Positions 1 to 8,421 are shown, numbered from the stretch's first letter. The stretch is 34,584 nucleotides of DNA from Thermoanaerobacterales bacterium (GCA_030019475.1 JASEER010000024.1:1-34584), one strand, 5' to 3'. Translations and numbers: made by a program. The notes: generated by a model not told the origin, from the letters alone.

Positions 1-15
1 GAAAATCATAGTCAG

Positions 16-44
16 TTGAGCAGGCCGGGCTTCACACCTGTATT
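16..44 (+). promoter_or_regulatory. Putative sigma-A promoter of the leader and first operon
   Basis: A -35-like TTGAGC (16-21) and a -10-like TGTATT (39-44) are separated by 17 bases. Transcription would start near 51, just at the beginning of the structured leader. The match is moderate and rests only on consensus similarity and position. Confidence 0.4.
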
Positions 45-45
45 C

Positions 46-128
46 CGGCACTTGGCCTCGGTCTTCCGAGGCCGGATCGAGGGGGAACTGCCAGGGTGAG
101 GAAGTTCAGGTCCCTAAGAAAGTGCCGG
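46..128 (+). ncRNA. Structured 5' leader, possible cis-regulatory RNA
   Basis: CCGGCAC (46-52) can pair with GTGCCGG (122-128) to close a domain. Inside lie an 8-bp hairpin with a TCTT loop (54-73) and a second arm in which GAACT (86-90) can pair with AGTTC (104-108). The domain sits between a promoter-like sequence and the ribosome binding site of the first gene, as a riboswitch or attenuator would. I do not recognise the family. A T-run (133-138) follows, but no convincing terminator hairpin directly precedes it. Confidence 0.4.
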
Positions 129-164
129 CTCATTTTTTGAGTCTGTTAGGAGGTTTAATTCATC

Positions 165-635
165 GTGGCCCTTACGCCGCTGGAAGTTCTTTGTCAGGCC
201 CTGCCCGAAATGATGGCCATCGTCCTCTGCTGCCTGGCCCTTTTACGCCGGCCATGGACCATCCGCCCTTTGCTGATGGTGGCCATCCCCTTAACCTTCG
301 CTGTCTGGGTCTTCCGTGCCATCGGTTTGCCTTTCGGTGTGCACACCATCCTCATCAGTGTCTTCCTGGCAGCGCTCCTCGTCCTGGTGTACCGGGTGAA
401 CCTGCGACAGGGATTGATCGCCGCCGTGCTGACGATTATGCTGGTGGCCGTCTTCGAGATCATCGGCGGGGGGATTATCCTAGTGAGCACGGGATGGACC
501 TACCAGGACTTTGAAGCCAATCAACTGGTCCATATCCTGAGCGGCCTGCCACATGTTATTCTCCTTCTGGCCACCGCCCTTCTGATCAGGACGCGGCATG
601 AGGGAGGCTGGCGCCGGTGCATCGGACTAGAATAA
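165..635 (+). CDS. Small polytopic membrane protein upstream of a histidine kinase
   Basis: This is a 156-residue, very hydrophobic protein with about five membrane segments (roughly residues 12-28, 33-52, 60-78, 84-106 and 122-142). The GTG start at 165 follows the ribosome binding site TAGGAGG at a good distance. The histidine kinase gene follows on the same strand, so the two are probably co-transcribed. No family was recognised. Small membrane proteins next to membrane kinases often act as accessory sensors, but that role is inferred here only from position. Confidence 0.75.
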   Translation: MALTPLEVLCQALPEMMAIVLCCLALLRRPWTIRPLLMVAIPLTFAVWVFRAIGLPFGVHTILISVFLAALLVLVYRVNLRQGLIAAVLTIMLVAVFEIIGGGIILVSTGWTYQDFEANQLVHILSGLPHVILLLATALLIRTRHEGGWRRCIGLE

Positions 636-760
636 CCCCTTGAAGGGAGCGAACCAAGGTCGTTAAAGAAAACGAATTTCTGCAGCCGTATATTGAGACG
701 CTCCGCACCCACTACTGGACGGGGCACTTTTTCTTTCTCCTGGCGTGCCTGATCGCTCTA

Positions 761-2611
761 TTGACTTATTTTCCTATGAAGCCCTTCTTTTACTACACTT
801 CCCTTCAAGGGGTTACGGTTCTCTGGGCGGTCACCATCGGGCTGATGATCATCCTGCAGCGGAACCTCTACCTGGCCGACTTCCGTTTCGCCCGGCCCTG
901 GTCATGGGGCGGCATAGTCTACGCCATCCTTTCCACGGGGACAGTCGTCCTACTGGTCGCGGTCACCGGCGGCCATGCCAGCCCCTTCCGCCTCCTGGTC
1001 GTCCTCCCGGTCATCCTCTGCGCCCTGCACTACGGCTGGCGCACGAGCCTCCTCACAGCCTTCCTGGCGGTAGTTCCCCTGATGGTTTTTGATCACCTTG
1101 CCGGTGTGCAACCCCTCGCCACGAAGATGGGTGAGGACATCTTCCTCTTCGCCGTGGCCGCCACCATCGGCTGGCTCGTGGGCCAGGTTACCGACCTGAA
1201 CCGCCAGATGGCGCGCGACCTGGCCGGGGACCGGTCTTTTCTCCGCAGTGTTCTCGACAGCCGGCCCAACGGGCTGGTCGTATTCGACGACGGGAACCGC
1301 ATCACGTTCGCCAACGCGGCTTTCGAAAAGATGCTCGGGCAGGAAGCCAGGGTTTTAACTTGCCTTGAGATGGCGGACCTGGGGCTGACGGTGGAAGGAG
1401 ACCTGGGCAAAATCCTGGCCGGTGCAAGGGCCGGAACGGCAACCCGGAGTGTCCGGGGGAACCTCGTCCGGGACGGTGAACTGCGGCACCTGGAACTGGA
1501 TTTCATCCCGCTGCCGGCGGACACCCCGCAGGGGTCGGTGCTGTCCACCGTCCGTGACGTCACTGCGGTAACGATCCTCGGCGAGCACCAGTTGCAGTCG
1601 AACCAGGTCCTGGAGATGCTTGAGCTGGCCGTCGTCGGAGTGGATGCCTCGGGGCATGTGACGCTTTTCAACCCCGCCGCCGAACGCCTGCTGGGCCTTT
1701 CCCGGGAAGAAGCGCTGGCGCTTGACGAACCCGACCTCTGGCGCTGGGCGAAGTTCAGCCCGGAAGATATATCCCGGTTACTTGAGGGGACCACGAATAA
1801 CGTTCCTCTCACCCGCGGGGAACAGCACATCCTTGTCAGCCAGAGCAGCCTGCGTGACGCGGAAGGGGGGCGTCACGGCCGGATCATCATCATCAACGAC
1901 GTCACCGAGCGGCGGCGGATGGAGGACAACCTGGCCCGGGCGGCCACCCTGGCCGTCGTCGGCGAGATGGCCGCCGGTGTGGCGCATGAAATCCGCAACC
2001 CCCTGACCGGGGTGCGCGGATTCGCCCAGTTGCTGGCCGAACGCCGCCCGGAGGAACCCATCGGCAACATCCAGCCCTACCTGGAGGCCATCATGGGGGA
2101 GATCGACCGGGTGAACAAGCTGATCACGGACTTCCTGATGCTGGCCCGTCCCCGGCAGTCGATCCGCCGGCCGGTGGACCTGCGGGCCCTGGCCCAGTCG
2201 ACCATCGACCTCGCCCGGAACGAGGCCCTGCTCCACGGGGTGAACCTCAAGGCGGACCTGACACCGGTGCCCGTGGTGGCCGGGGACGGCGAACAGCTGC
2301 GCCAGGTGATCCTGAACCTGCTGAGCAACGCCTTTGCGGCCGCCGGGCAAGGGGGAAGGGTTTGGTTGAGCACCGGTGTGACGGGCGGGGAGGTTTTTCT
2401 GCGGGTCACGGACAACGGGCCGGGGGTTCCCCCGGAAATCCGGGGAAGAGTGTTTGACCCCTTTTTTACCACCAAGGACCAGGGTACGGGCCTTGGTTTG
2501 GCGATCTGCGAGCGCATCGTGCAGGAACACGGCGGACGCGTGGAAATGGAGTGCGGCCCCGGCGATACGTCCTTTACCGTACGGTTACCGGTTTCCGTAC
2601 CGCAGCATTGA
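761..2611 (+). CDS. Membrane PAS sensor histidine kinase, sporulation/AtoS type
   Basis: The protein autophosphorylates on histidine and would pass phosphate to a response regulator; none is encoded nearby, as for orphan sporulation kinases. An N-terminal membrane region (about residues 1-145) is followed by two PAS domains (about 155-265 and 275-385), a HisKA domain with the H-box HEIRNPLTG (His409) and an HATPase domain with N-box, DNGPG and GTGLGL motifs. The TTG at 761 lies inside a hydrophobic helix and has no good ribosome binding site. The frame stays open back to 644 and the upstream codons complete that helix. AAGGGAG (643-649) sits nine bases before a GTC at 659, so translation probably begins upstream at a non-standard codon, or the sequence has an error. 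The 3' end overlaps the convergent nrdG by 27 bases. Confidence 0.9.
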   Translation: MTYFPMKPFFYYTSLQGVTVLWAVTIGLMIILQRNLYLADFRFARPWSWGGIVYAILSTGTVVLLVAVTGGHASPFRLLVVLPVILCALHYGWRTSLLTAFLAVVPLMVFDHLAGVQPLATKMGEDIFLFAVAATIGWLVGQVTDLNRQMARDLAGDRSFLRSVLDSRPNGLVVFDDGNRITFANAAFEKMLGQEARVLTCLEMADLGLTVEGDLGKILAGARAGTATRSVRGNLVRDGELRHLELDFIPLPADTPQGSVLSTVRDVTAVTILGEHQLQSNQVLEMLELAVVGVDASGHVTLFNPAAERLLGLSREEALALDEPDLWRWAKFSPEDISRLLEGTTNNVPLTRGEQHILVSQSSLRDAEGGRHGRIIIINDVTERRRMEDNLARAATLAVVGEMAAGVAHEIRNPLTGVRGFAQLLAERRPEEPIGNIQPYLEAIMGEIDRVNKLITDFLMLARPRQSIRRPVDLRALAQSTIDLARNEALLHGVNLKADLTPVPVVAGDGEQLRQVILNLLSNAFAAAGQGGRVWLSTGVTGGEVFLRVTDNGPGVPPEIRGRVFDPFFTTKDQGTGLGLAICERIVQEHGGRVEMECGPGDTSFTVRLPVSVPQH

Positions 2612-3286
2612 TTTCAGCCGTTTGATTTCCTCCGGGCAACCGGCTTCCATCCCGTTGTAGGCCGGGTCCAGACAGGTGCCCGGACGAAAGGGCTGCAGAC
2701 GGTGACCGTCCGCCGTAAGGCCGGGCAGTTCATCGATCATGCGCTGCAAAAGCGCCGGCGTGTGCAATCCCGGGACCACCGTTGTCCGAACGACGGCGCA
2801 ACCCGCCGCCAGACCCGCCGTCAAGGTCTCCCTTACCGCATCGGGATTCCGGGCGCCGACAAGAGCGACGTATGCTTCAAACGGAACTTTATAATCCACA
2901 GCAAGGTGTCCGATCAGCCCCTCCCGCAAAAGGGCACGGACCACGTCCGGGCGGGAGCCGTTGGTGTCCAGCCTGACGGGCAGCCCGGTCTTCTCCCGCA
3001 CAAGCTCGAGAAAAGCAGGTAGTTCCGGCCAGAGGGTCGGTTCCCCGCCGGTCACCACCAGGCCGTCCAGCACCTTGCGGCGCGCGGCGAGATAGTCCAG
3101 GACCGCCGCCACCGCCACTCCCTCCCCCGGATGGCCGTTCACCAGGTCCGGATTCTGGCACCACGGACAGCGGAAGTTGCAGCCGCGGGTAAAGACCACG
3201 GAGGCCACCCTTCCCGGCCAATCGACCAGCGAGACCCGCGTAAGCCCGGCGAGGATCGGCTGGAGACGGCAGTCCAGGTCCGTCAC
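2585..3286 (-). CDS. nrdG: Anaerobic ribonucleotide reductase activase, radical SAM (NrdG type)
   Basis: This 233-residue radical SAM protein would use a 4Fe-4S cluster and S-adenosylmethionine to generate the glycyl radical of class III ribonucleotide reductase. The cluster cysteines are Cys36, Cys40 and Cys43 in CNFRCPWC, and a GGEP motif follows further on. The preceding LVDWPGR stretch is typical of this activase subfamily. Its ATG overlaps the stop of the kinase gene by four bases (ATGA), so the two are translationally coupled. The reductase nrdD lies upstream on the same strand, beyond the kinase. The activase assignment rests on motif and context; other pyruvate-formate-lyase-activase-like enzymes look similar. 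Confidence 0.88.
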   Translation of the reverse strand: MTDLDCRLQPILAGLTRVSLVDWPGRVASVVFTRGCNFRCPWCQNPDLVNGHPGEGVAVAAVLDYLAARRKVLDGLVVTGGEPTLWPELPAFLELVREKTGLPVRLDTNGSRPDVVRALLREGLIGHLAVDYKVPFEAYVALVGARNPDAVRETLTAGLAAGCAVVRTTVVPGLHTPALLQRMIDELPGLTADGHRLQPFRPGTCLDPAYNGMEAGCPEEIKRLKSMLRYGNR

Positions 3287-5292
3287 TCCCCTTCCCCATC
3301 CCCCTTCGGAAGGTCACTCCCTATGGGCAGGAACACCCTGAAGGTTGTTCCCACGCCCTCGCTGCTTTCCACTGCAATCCGCCCGCCATGCGCCTCAACA
3401 ATGTTCCGGCAAACCGTCAGGCCCAACCCCGTGCCCGTTTCCTTGGTGGTCAGGAAGGGCTGAAAGATATTCGGCAAGACTTCCGGCGGGATACCGTGGC
3501 CCGTATCGGATACTTTAATGACAAGGGTATCCCCGTCGGCCCGGACGCCGATCAGCAGGCGGCCCCCGCCGTCCATCGCCTGGACGGCGTTCTTGACGAG
3601 GTTAAGAATGACCTGCCGGATCTGGTCCGGGTCCACCCAGACCGTCGGCAAATCGCAAAGGACGTCCAACTGCAGGGTGATGTCGTGGAGCATAGCCTCG
3701 CTCTCAAGGATCAACCGCAGGTCTTCGATGATCTCCGCCGGGTTCACCGGGCGGCGCTCCGGCGGCCGGGGGCGGGCCAGAGAGAGGAAGTCGGAGGTGA
3801 TACGCCGGACATGCTCCAGCTCACGGGCGACCCAGCCGGCGTATTCACGGACCTTGGACGACTCCGGCGACTCCATAATCAATTGCAGGAAGCCTGCGGC
3901 GGCGGTCAGGGGGTTACGGATCTCGTGCGCGATACTTGCCGCCAGCTGTCCCGCCGCCGCGGCCTTCTCCTGTCCCCGCACGAACTCCCGGAGCGCCGTC
4001 AGTTCGGTGAAATCGCCCAGGATGAGGACGCTCCCCAGCAGGGAACCGTCCTTCCCCGGCACCCCCAGATGGCATACCCCTAAAGCAAGGTCACGCCCTG
4101 CCAGGTTCACCTTGATCTCCTGGTGTGAGACGGGAACGTGCTCCCCATCCGGGGCAGGTATAATCGGTGCCGGGGCAACAATGTGCAGGGCTCCTGTCAC
4201 ATCCCGCCCGAAGAGGGCCGTCGAGGCAAGCCCCGTGAGACGCATAACCTGCCGGTTCCCGAAGCGGATCCGCCCCTCCGCATCCAGGAGCAGGATGCCG
4301 GCAGGGAGAAGGTCCAGTAAGGTGCCGAACTGGGACCAGATACCGTGGCACAGGTCGGCACACTCCAGGGTGACCTTCAATGAATCCGCCATGACCTGTA
4401 AGGCGTCGTCCACCGCGGGGGGGTCACCTCCCGTCACACCGAGCCACCCGCGAACCATTCCCCTGCTTACGAGGGGCACTGCCCTCCGGAGGGAAGCCAG
4501 GTCGATGAGGTCCATGCGCGCCAGCTGCTCATCCGCCGCCGGGGCGCCCGGCTCCCAGGCCAGGCGTTCCCAGTCGAAGGCCCCCAGCCGTTCCCTTAGA
4601 CCGGCCAGCGTACCGTTGGCGGCGCAAAGCGTCTTCCCGTCGGGCGCCCGGACAATGCACCAGCCGCCTTCCACGTCCAGGACGGCAAAGAGCAGCGCCG
4701 GCACCAGGTCGGCCATCGCCCTGAGCCCACAACCGTTCACGTCCGGGACAGAAAGCACCAGGTCGGCCGCCTTGCGCAGCGTGCCGGCACAATCCGGCGC
4801 CGAACCCGTCACGCATTCCACCACCCCCAGGACGGCCTCCGTCCGGCAGGACAGTTCCTCGGCGGTCGTGCGGGGCGCCCAATGCGGCTGCGGCACCGGA
4901 ACAGAAGAGCGGTGCCCCAGCAGGGCACCCAGACGTGCGTGCACATCGTCGGCCGGGGGCTTTCCGTCACAGATCCCCCCGCAAACGGCAAGGCACAAGT
5001 TCAGGCCGGGTATGGGATAAACGCGGTGGGTAAGGCCGGCCGGGCAGACCGCGGTCCGGGACGGTTCCGGATCGGCCGGGCCCCAGGCCAGGCCGCGGTA
5101 AAAGCTGCGGCAGAGCTGGCACAGGCCCGCCTCATCGATCACCCGGCAGAGAGCAAACGGGTGGGACGTGTGAATGATGTCCCCCGCCGTGTTGACAACG
5201 GTGAGGCCCAGGTTAAGGCTGCGGGCCAGGGCGTCCTGGAGTTCGGTCCATTTGCAGGAGGCCAGGGGGAGGCGCCAGGACACTTCAGTCAT
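3283..5292 (-). CDS. Sensor histidine kinase with N-terminal PocR-type domain
   Basis: This is a 669-residue kinase without clear membrane segments. Residues about 12-115 resemble the PocR sensory domain, with cysteines in a C-x8-C-x2-C pattern and a later CPAGL, then VYPI. A GAF-like region (about 150-320) and a PAS domain (about 330-445) follow. The catalytic core has the H-box HEIRNPLTA (His456), an N-box, DTGHGIPP and GTGLGL. It lies between nrdD and nrdG and overlaps nrdG by four bases, which suggests a link to anaerobic nucleotide metabolism or redox sensing. No response regulator gene is present. The ribosome binding site before the ATG at 5292 is weak, so the exact start is uncertain. 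The signal sensed is unknown. Confidence 0.88.
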   Translation of the reverse strand: MTEVSWRLPLASCKWTELQDALARSLNLGLTVVNTAGDIIHTSHPFALCRVIDEAGLCQLCRSFYRGLAWGPADPEPSRTAVCPAGLTHRVYPIPGLNLCLAVCGGICDGKPPADDVHARLGALLGHRSSVPVPQPHWAPRTTAEELSCRTEAVLGVVECVTGSAPDCAGTLRKAADLVLSVPDVNGCGLRAMADLVPALLFAVLDVEGGWCIVRAPDGKTLCAANGTLAGLRERLGAFDWERLAWEPGAPAADEQLARMDLIDLASLRRAVPLVSRGMVRGWLGVTGGDPPAVDDALQVMADSLKVTLECADLCHGIWSQFGTLLDLLPAGILLLDAEGRIRFGNRQVMRLTGLASTALFGRDVTGALHIVAPAPIIPAPDGEHVPVSHQEIKVNLAGRDLALGVCHLGVPGKDGSLLGSVLILGDFTELTALREFVRGQEKAAAAGQLAASIAHEIRNPLTAAAGFLQLIMESPESSKVREYAGWVARELEHVRRITSDFLSLARPRPPERRPVNPAEIIEDLRLILESEAMLHDITLQLDVLCDLPTVWVDPDQIRQVILNLVKNAVQAMDGGGRLLIGVRADGDTLVIKVSDTGHGIPPEVLPNIFQPFLTTKETGTGLGLTVCRNIVEAHGGRIAVESSEGVGTTFRVFLPIGSDLPKGDGEGE

Positions 5293-5500
5293 GGCGCACC
5301 GTTGATTGCAGGAGTGGACATCCCTGTGGAACTATTATCATCCAGCGGCTCCCCCTTCCCTGGCTGTGACGTTTTCCCGACTGGTATTGAGATCGCCGGA
5401 ACTTATAATCAGGGAGGTAACATCTTTGGCCCTGCTCCCCGTGCCTTCCTGCTTTTTAAAAGACCATCATGTTATATTTTCCCACCGACCTTTATGTTGG

Positions 5501-7594
5501 TCAATAGTGGAACATCTTCCGCTCGGCGTATTCGGCCTTTTTCCCTTCGTTCCACTGGCTGACCGGGCGGTAGTAGCCCACAATGCGGGAGTAGATCTCC
5601 GTAGTGCCGCCACAGCGCGGGCAGCGGCGGTGTTCGCCGCTCAGGTACCCGTCGCTGGCGCAGACCGAGTAGGTCGGAGTCAGGGAGACGTAGGGCACGC
5701 GGTAGTTATTCATGACCTTGCTGACCAGGCCGGCGCAGCTCTCCGGGTCGGGCAGCGCCTCGCCCAGGAAGATGTGCACCACCGTACCGCCCGTATACAG
5801 TTCCTGGAGCCGTTCCTGGTGGTCCATGACCGCGAACACGTCGTCCGTGGCATAGACCGGAAGCTGCGTGGAGTTCGTGTAGTAGGGAGCCGCCCCCTTC
5901 CGCCAGGCCTCCTCGTTGGCGCACCGGATGGCGGGGTAGCGCTTCTTGTCGATACGCGCCAGGCGGTGCGAGGCGCCTTCAGCCGGCGTGGCCTCCAGGT
6001 TGTAGAGGTTGCCGGTCCGCTCCTGGATCCCGGCGATGAACTCGCGCAGGAAGAGCAGGATACGCTCGGCGAAGGCCCGCCCCTCGGACGCCTCAATGCC
6101 GTCACCGAGAAGGTTCAAGGCCGCCTCGTGCCCCCCGACGAGGCCGATGGTGGAGAAGTGATTGGCCCAGAAAGCGCCGGTGCGCTCCTTCACCCCGCGC
6201 AGGTAGCGGCGGGAGTATGGGTAGAGCCCGGCCTCGGTCAGGCGTTCGAGGACGCGCCGCTTGATTTCCAGGGAGGTCACGGCCAGCGACGCCAGCTCGG
6301 CCAGGCGGGCGAAGAAGTCCTGCTCGTCGCGCGCCAAGTGGGCCAGGCGGGGCAGGTTCAGGGTGACGACGCCGATGGAGCCGGTCAGCGGGCTGGCCCC
6401 GAAAAGGCCGCCGCCGCGCCTCAGGAGTTCACGGTTGTTAATCCTGAGGCGGCAGCACATGCTCCGCACGTCCTCCGGCTTCAGGTCGGAGTTCATGAAG
6501 TTCGCGAAATAGGGCGATCCATACTTGCCCGTGACCTCAAAGATCCGCCGCGAGACGTCCCCCTGCCAGTCGAAGTCGGGCGAGATGTTATAGGTCGGGA
6601 TCGGGAAAGAGAACCCCCGGCCGCGGGCGTCCCCGCCGTAGAGGACGTCGGCAAAGGCGCGGTTGATCATATCCATCTCTTCCTGGAAGTCGCCGTAACC
6701 GGCGGCCAGTTCGCGCCCCCCGGCGACCGCCGGCTCGTTGCGCATGAAGCCGGGCACGGCCAGGTCGAAGGTGGCGTTGGAAAAGGGGGTCTGGTAGCCC
6801 GTGCGCGTGGGTACGTTCAGGTTGAAGACAAACTCCTGCAGCGCCTGCCGCACCTGTGGATAGGAGAGGTTGTCCGCCCGGACGAAGGGGGCGAGCAGGG
6901 TGTCAAGGTTGGAGAAAGCCTGGGCGCCGGCCGCCTCCCCCTGCAGCGTGTAGAGGAAGTTGACCATCTGCCCGAGCGCCGAGCGCAGGTGCTTCGGAGG
7001 GCCGGCTTCGATCTGGTTCGGCACCCCGCCGAAGCCCTCCTCCAGGAGCTGCTTGAGGTCCCAGCCCACGCAATACACCGAAAGGTAGCCGAGGTCGTGG
7101 ATGTGGAAGTCGCCTTCGCGGTGGGCGCGGCGCACCTCCGGCGGGTAGACCCTTTCCAACCAGAAGTGGGCGGCCGCGGTGTTGGCGATGTAGTTATGCA
7201 GTCCCTGGAGCGAAAACGAGGAATTGGCGTTTTCCGCCACCCGCCAGTCGGCCTGGTTCAGGTAGGATTCGATCAGGTCGCAGCTCACCAGGGACTTCAT
7301 ATCCCGCATCTGGCGGTGCTGCTCGCGGTACAGGATATAGGCCTTGGCGGTTTCGAAGTAGCCGAGTTCCATCAGGGCGGTCTCGACCAGGTCCTGGACC
7401 TGCTCCACGGACGGGGTGCGGATATCCTGGCGGGCCAGCGCCTCCAGCACGCGCTGCGTAACCGCCGGGGCGGCCTCCTCGGCCCATGAACTCTCGCCGG
7501 TGGCGCGCAGGGCCTTCAGGATGGCCGTGGTGATGCGGCTGCGATCAAACGGAACGATCCGACCGTCGCGTTTCTGGATCACTTCGAACAACAT
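5501..7594 (-). CDS. nrdD: Anaerobic ribonucleoside-triphosphate reductase, class III
   Basis: The enzyme reduces ribonucleoside triphosphates to deoxyribonucleotides without oxygen, using a glycyl radical installed by NrdG. The 697-residue protein opens with an ATP-cone domain (about residues 1-90) for allosteric control, followed by the reductase barrel. The C-terminus carries a zinc-site CPRC and the glycyl radical motif RIVGYYRP with Gly673. I chose the ATG at 7594 rather than the longer frame to 7702, because AGGAGG sits just upstream and the conserved ATP-cone sequence starts there; the extra 36 codons would read through a terminator-like hairpin. The kinase and nrdG follow on the same strand after a gap of about 200 bases with no gene. 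Confidence 0.95.
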   Translation of the reverse strand: MLFEVIQKRDGRIVPFDRSRITTAILKALRATGESSWAEEAAPAVTQRVLEALARQDIRTPSVEQVQDLVETALMELGYFETAKAYILYREQHRQMRDMKSLVSCDLIESYLNQADWRVAENANSSFSLQGLHNYIANTAAAHFWLERVYPPEVRRAHREGDFHIHDLGYLSVYCVGWDLKQLLEEGFGGVPNQIEAGPPKHLRSALGQMVNFLYTLQGEAAGAQAFSNLDTLLAPFVRADNLSYPQVRQALQEFVFNLNVPTRTGYQTPFSNATFDLAVPGFMRNEPAVAGGRELAAGYGDFQEEMDMINRAFADVLYGGDARGRGFSFPIPTYNISPDFDWQGDVSRRIFEVTGKYGSPYFANFMNSDLKPEDVRSMCCRLRINNRELLRRGGGLFGASPLTGSIGVVTLNLPRLAHLARDEQDFFARLAELASLAVTSLEIKRRVLERLTEAGLYPYSRRYLRGVKERTGAFWANHFSTIGLVGGHEAALNLLGDGIEASEGRAFAERILLFLREFIAGIQERTGNLYNLEATPAEGASHRLARIDKKRYPAIRCANEEAWRKGAAPYYTNSTQLPVYATDDVFAVMDHQERLQELYTGGTVVHIFLGEALPDPESCAGLVSKVMNNYRVPYVSLTPTYSVCASDGYLSGEHRRCPRCGGTTEIYSRIVGYYRPVSQWNEGKKAEYAERKMFHY

Positions 7595-7632
7595 ACGTCC
7601 TCCTCGCCCTTTCAAATATCGTTCCCATACCA

Positions 7633-7664
7633 GAAAAACCGGCCCCCTGAATGGAAAGCCGGTA
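7633..7664 (-). terminator. Rho-independent terminator between dtxR-type gene and nrdD
   Basis: Read on the minus strand, ACCGGC and GCCGGT form a six-base-pair stem directly followed by TTTTT. It would end transcripts coming from the iron-uptake operon. It lies in the leader of nrdD, so it could also act as an attenuator if nrdD is transcribed from further upstream. Confidence 0.6.
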
Positions 7665-7710
7665 TTCAGCGGACCATGTTTGTTTTCGCCTAACAGGAAC
7701 ACTTATCCTT

Positions 7711-7726
7711 CAAAACATATGTTTAG
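7711..7726. promoter_or_regulatory. AT-rich palindrome in the nrdD upstream region
   Basis: The perfect 12-base palindrome AAACATATGTTT (7713-7724) stands out in GC-rich sequence, about 120 bases before nrdD and just after the stop of the regulator gene. It is a plausible operator, for example for NrdR or an iron regulator, but it does not closely match a consensus that I can confirm. Confidence 0.35.
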
Positions 7727-7747
7727 GAATTGCCGTAGTGCAAAAAA

Positions 7748-8224
7748 TCAATGATCCTCGCCCGGACGGCAGCCGCGGCACTCACCGTGCTCCCCGGTCT
7801 CAGCGAAATGCGTGAAGCGGCGCAAGAACTCCACCCGCCCGCGGGGGCAGGAGCGCACGAATTGGACGAGCTTGAGCAGCCTTTCCCGGGCCGCCGGCGA
7901 AAGGTGGTGCTCCACCCGGCAGGCGTCCCGCTCGGCGTCTTCGGCCTGCAGGCCCAGGACTTCGTGGAAAAAGGCGAAAAGCATCTGGTGGCGGGCGAAG
8001 ACCTCCCGCGCCACGGCCTGCCCCTTCGGCGTCAGTTCAATGTGCCCGTACGGCTCCTGGACGGCCAGGCCCTTATCGGCCAGGGACTTGACCGCCGAAA
8101 CGACGGAAGGCATCTTTACCCCGAGGAAACGCGCCACGTCCTTGACCCGCACCACTTTTTGTTCCAGGCCGATCACGTGCAGGGCCTCGAGGTAGTCCTC
8201 GATGGCCGGGGAATAACCTGACAC
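7748..8224 (-). CDS. DtxR/IdeR-family iron-dependent transcriptional regulator
   Basis: This 158-residue repressor has an N-terminal winged helix (about residues 1-65) and a metal-binding dimerisation domain. The ligand positions His79, Cys102, Glu105 and His106 can be read directly. A cysteine at 102 is the DtxR (iron) arrangement, whereas MntR proteins carry glutamate there, so iron is the likely co-repressor. The gene lies directly downstream of feoAB, which supports control of ferrous iron uptake. The tail carries an extra CRGC motif. The start is a GTG at 8224 preceded by AAGGGGGG. A promoter and a palindrome lie just upstream, inside the preceding small gene. Confidence 0.9.
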   Translation of the reverse strand: MSGYSPAIEDYLEALHVIGLEQKVVRVKDVARFLGVKMPSVVSAVKSLADKGLAVQEPYGHIELTPKGQAVAREVFARHQMLFAFFHEVLGLQAEDAERDACRVEHHLSPAARERLLKLVQFVRSCPRGRVEFLRRFTHFAETGEHGECRGCRPGEDH

Positions 8225-8421
8225 CGGAGTCCCCCCTTAGGTTCCACCTGACCCTGGTCTAGACCATTATACCGCCCCGCCCTGCACCGTGAACAGCAGC
8301 CGCCGCAGAGGACCGGCGCCAACAGCGGGGCCCGGCAGCGCGGGCAGCGCAGGGCCCCGCTGCCCCCGACCGGCAGGCCGCACCGGGGGCAACGGCCCGG
8401 ATCCTTCACCCCGTTCCTCAC
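8173..8421 (-). CDS. Small zinc-ribbon protein coupled to feoB
   Basis: The GTG start (8421-8419) overlaps the TGA stop of feoB in a GTGA arrangement, which implies translational coupling. The 82-residue product has a double zinc-ribbon look: CPRCG, then CPRC, then a cluster CGGCCSRC, all within the first 45 residues. The last part overlaps the start of the regulator gene by about 50 bases and has no recognisable features. Small cysteine-rich proteins next to feoB are common, but their role is not well established. The cysteine spacing argues that this frame is real. Confidence 0.6.
   Translation of the reverse strand: MRNGVKDPGRCPRCGLPVGGSGALRCPRCRAPLLAPVLCGGCCSRCRAGRYNGLDQGQVEPKGGLRCQVIPRPSRTTSRPCT
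8255..8294 (-). promoter_or_regulatory. Promoter and operator-like palindrome of the dtxR-type gene
   Basis: On the minus strand a consensus TATAAT (8271-8266) has a TTCACG -35-like element 16 bases upstream. The perfect palindrome TGGTCTAGACCA (8255-8266) starts at the end of the -10 box, where a repressor would block initiation. It lies between the promoter and the GTG of the regulator, which suggests autoregulation. Confidence 0.5.

Noticed and set aside
54-73. Hairpin near the left end considered as a terminator
   Set aside because: No T-run follows on either strand; it fits better as an arm of the larger structured leader.
3518-5020. Open frame of 500 codons on the plus strand
   Set aside because: Antisense to the PocR-type kinase; serine/arginine-rich shadow.
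5306-7489. Long open frame of 727 codons on the plus strand
   Set aside because: It is antisense to nrdD, has a valine/glycine/arginine-rich composition typical of GC-rich shadow frames, shows no domain and lacks a ribosome binding site.
7595-7702. N-terminal extension of NrdD to 7702
   Set aside because: The extra 36 codons cross a terminator-like hairpin and are not part of the ATP-cone; AGGAGG just before 7594 fixes the start.
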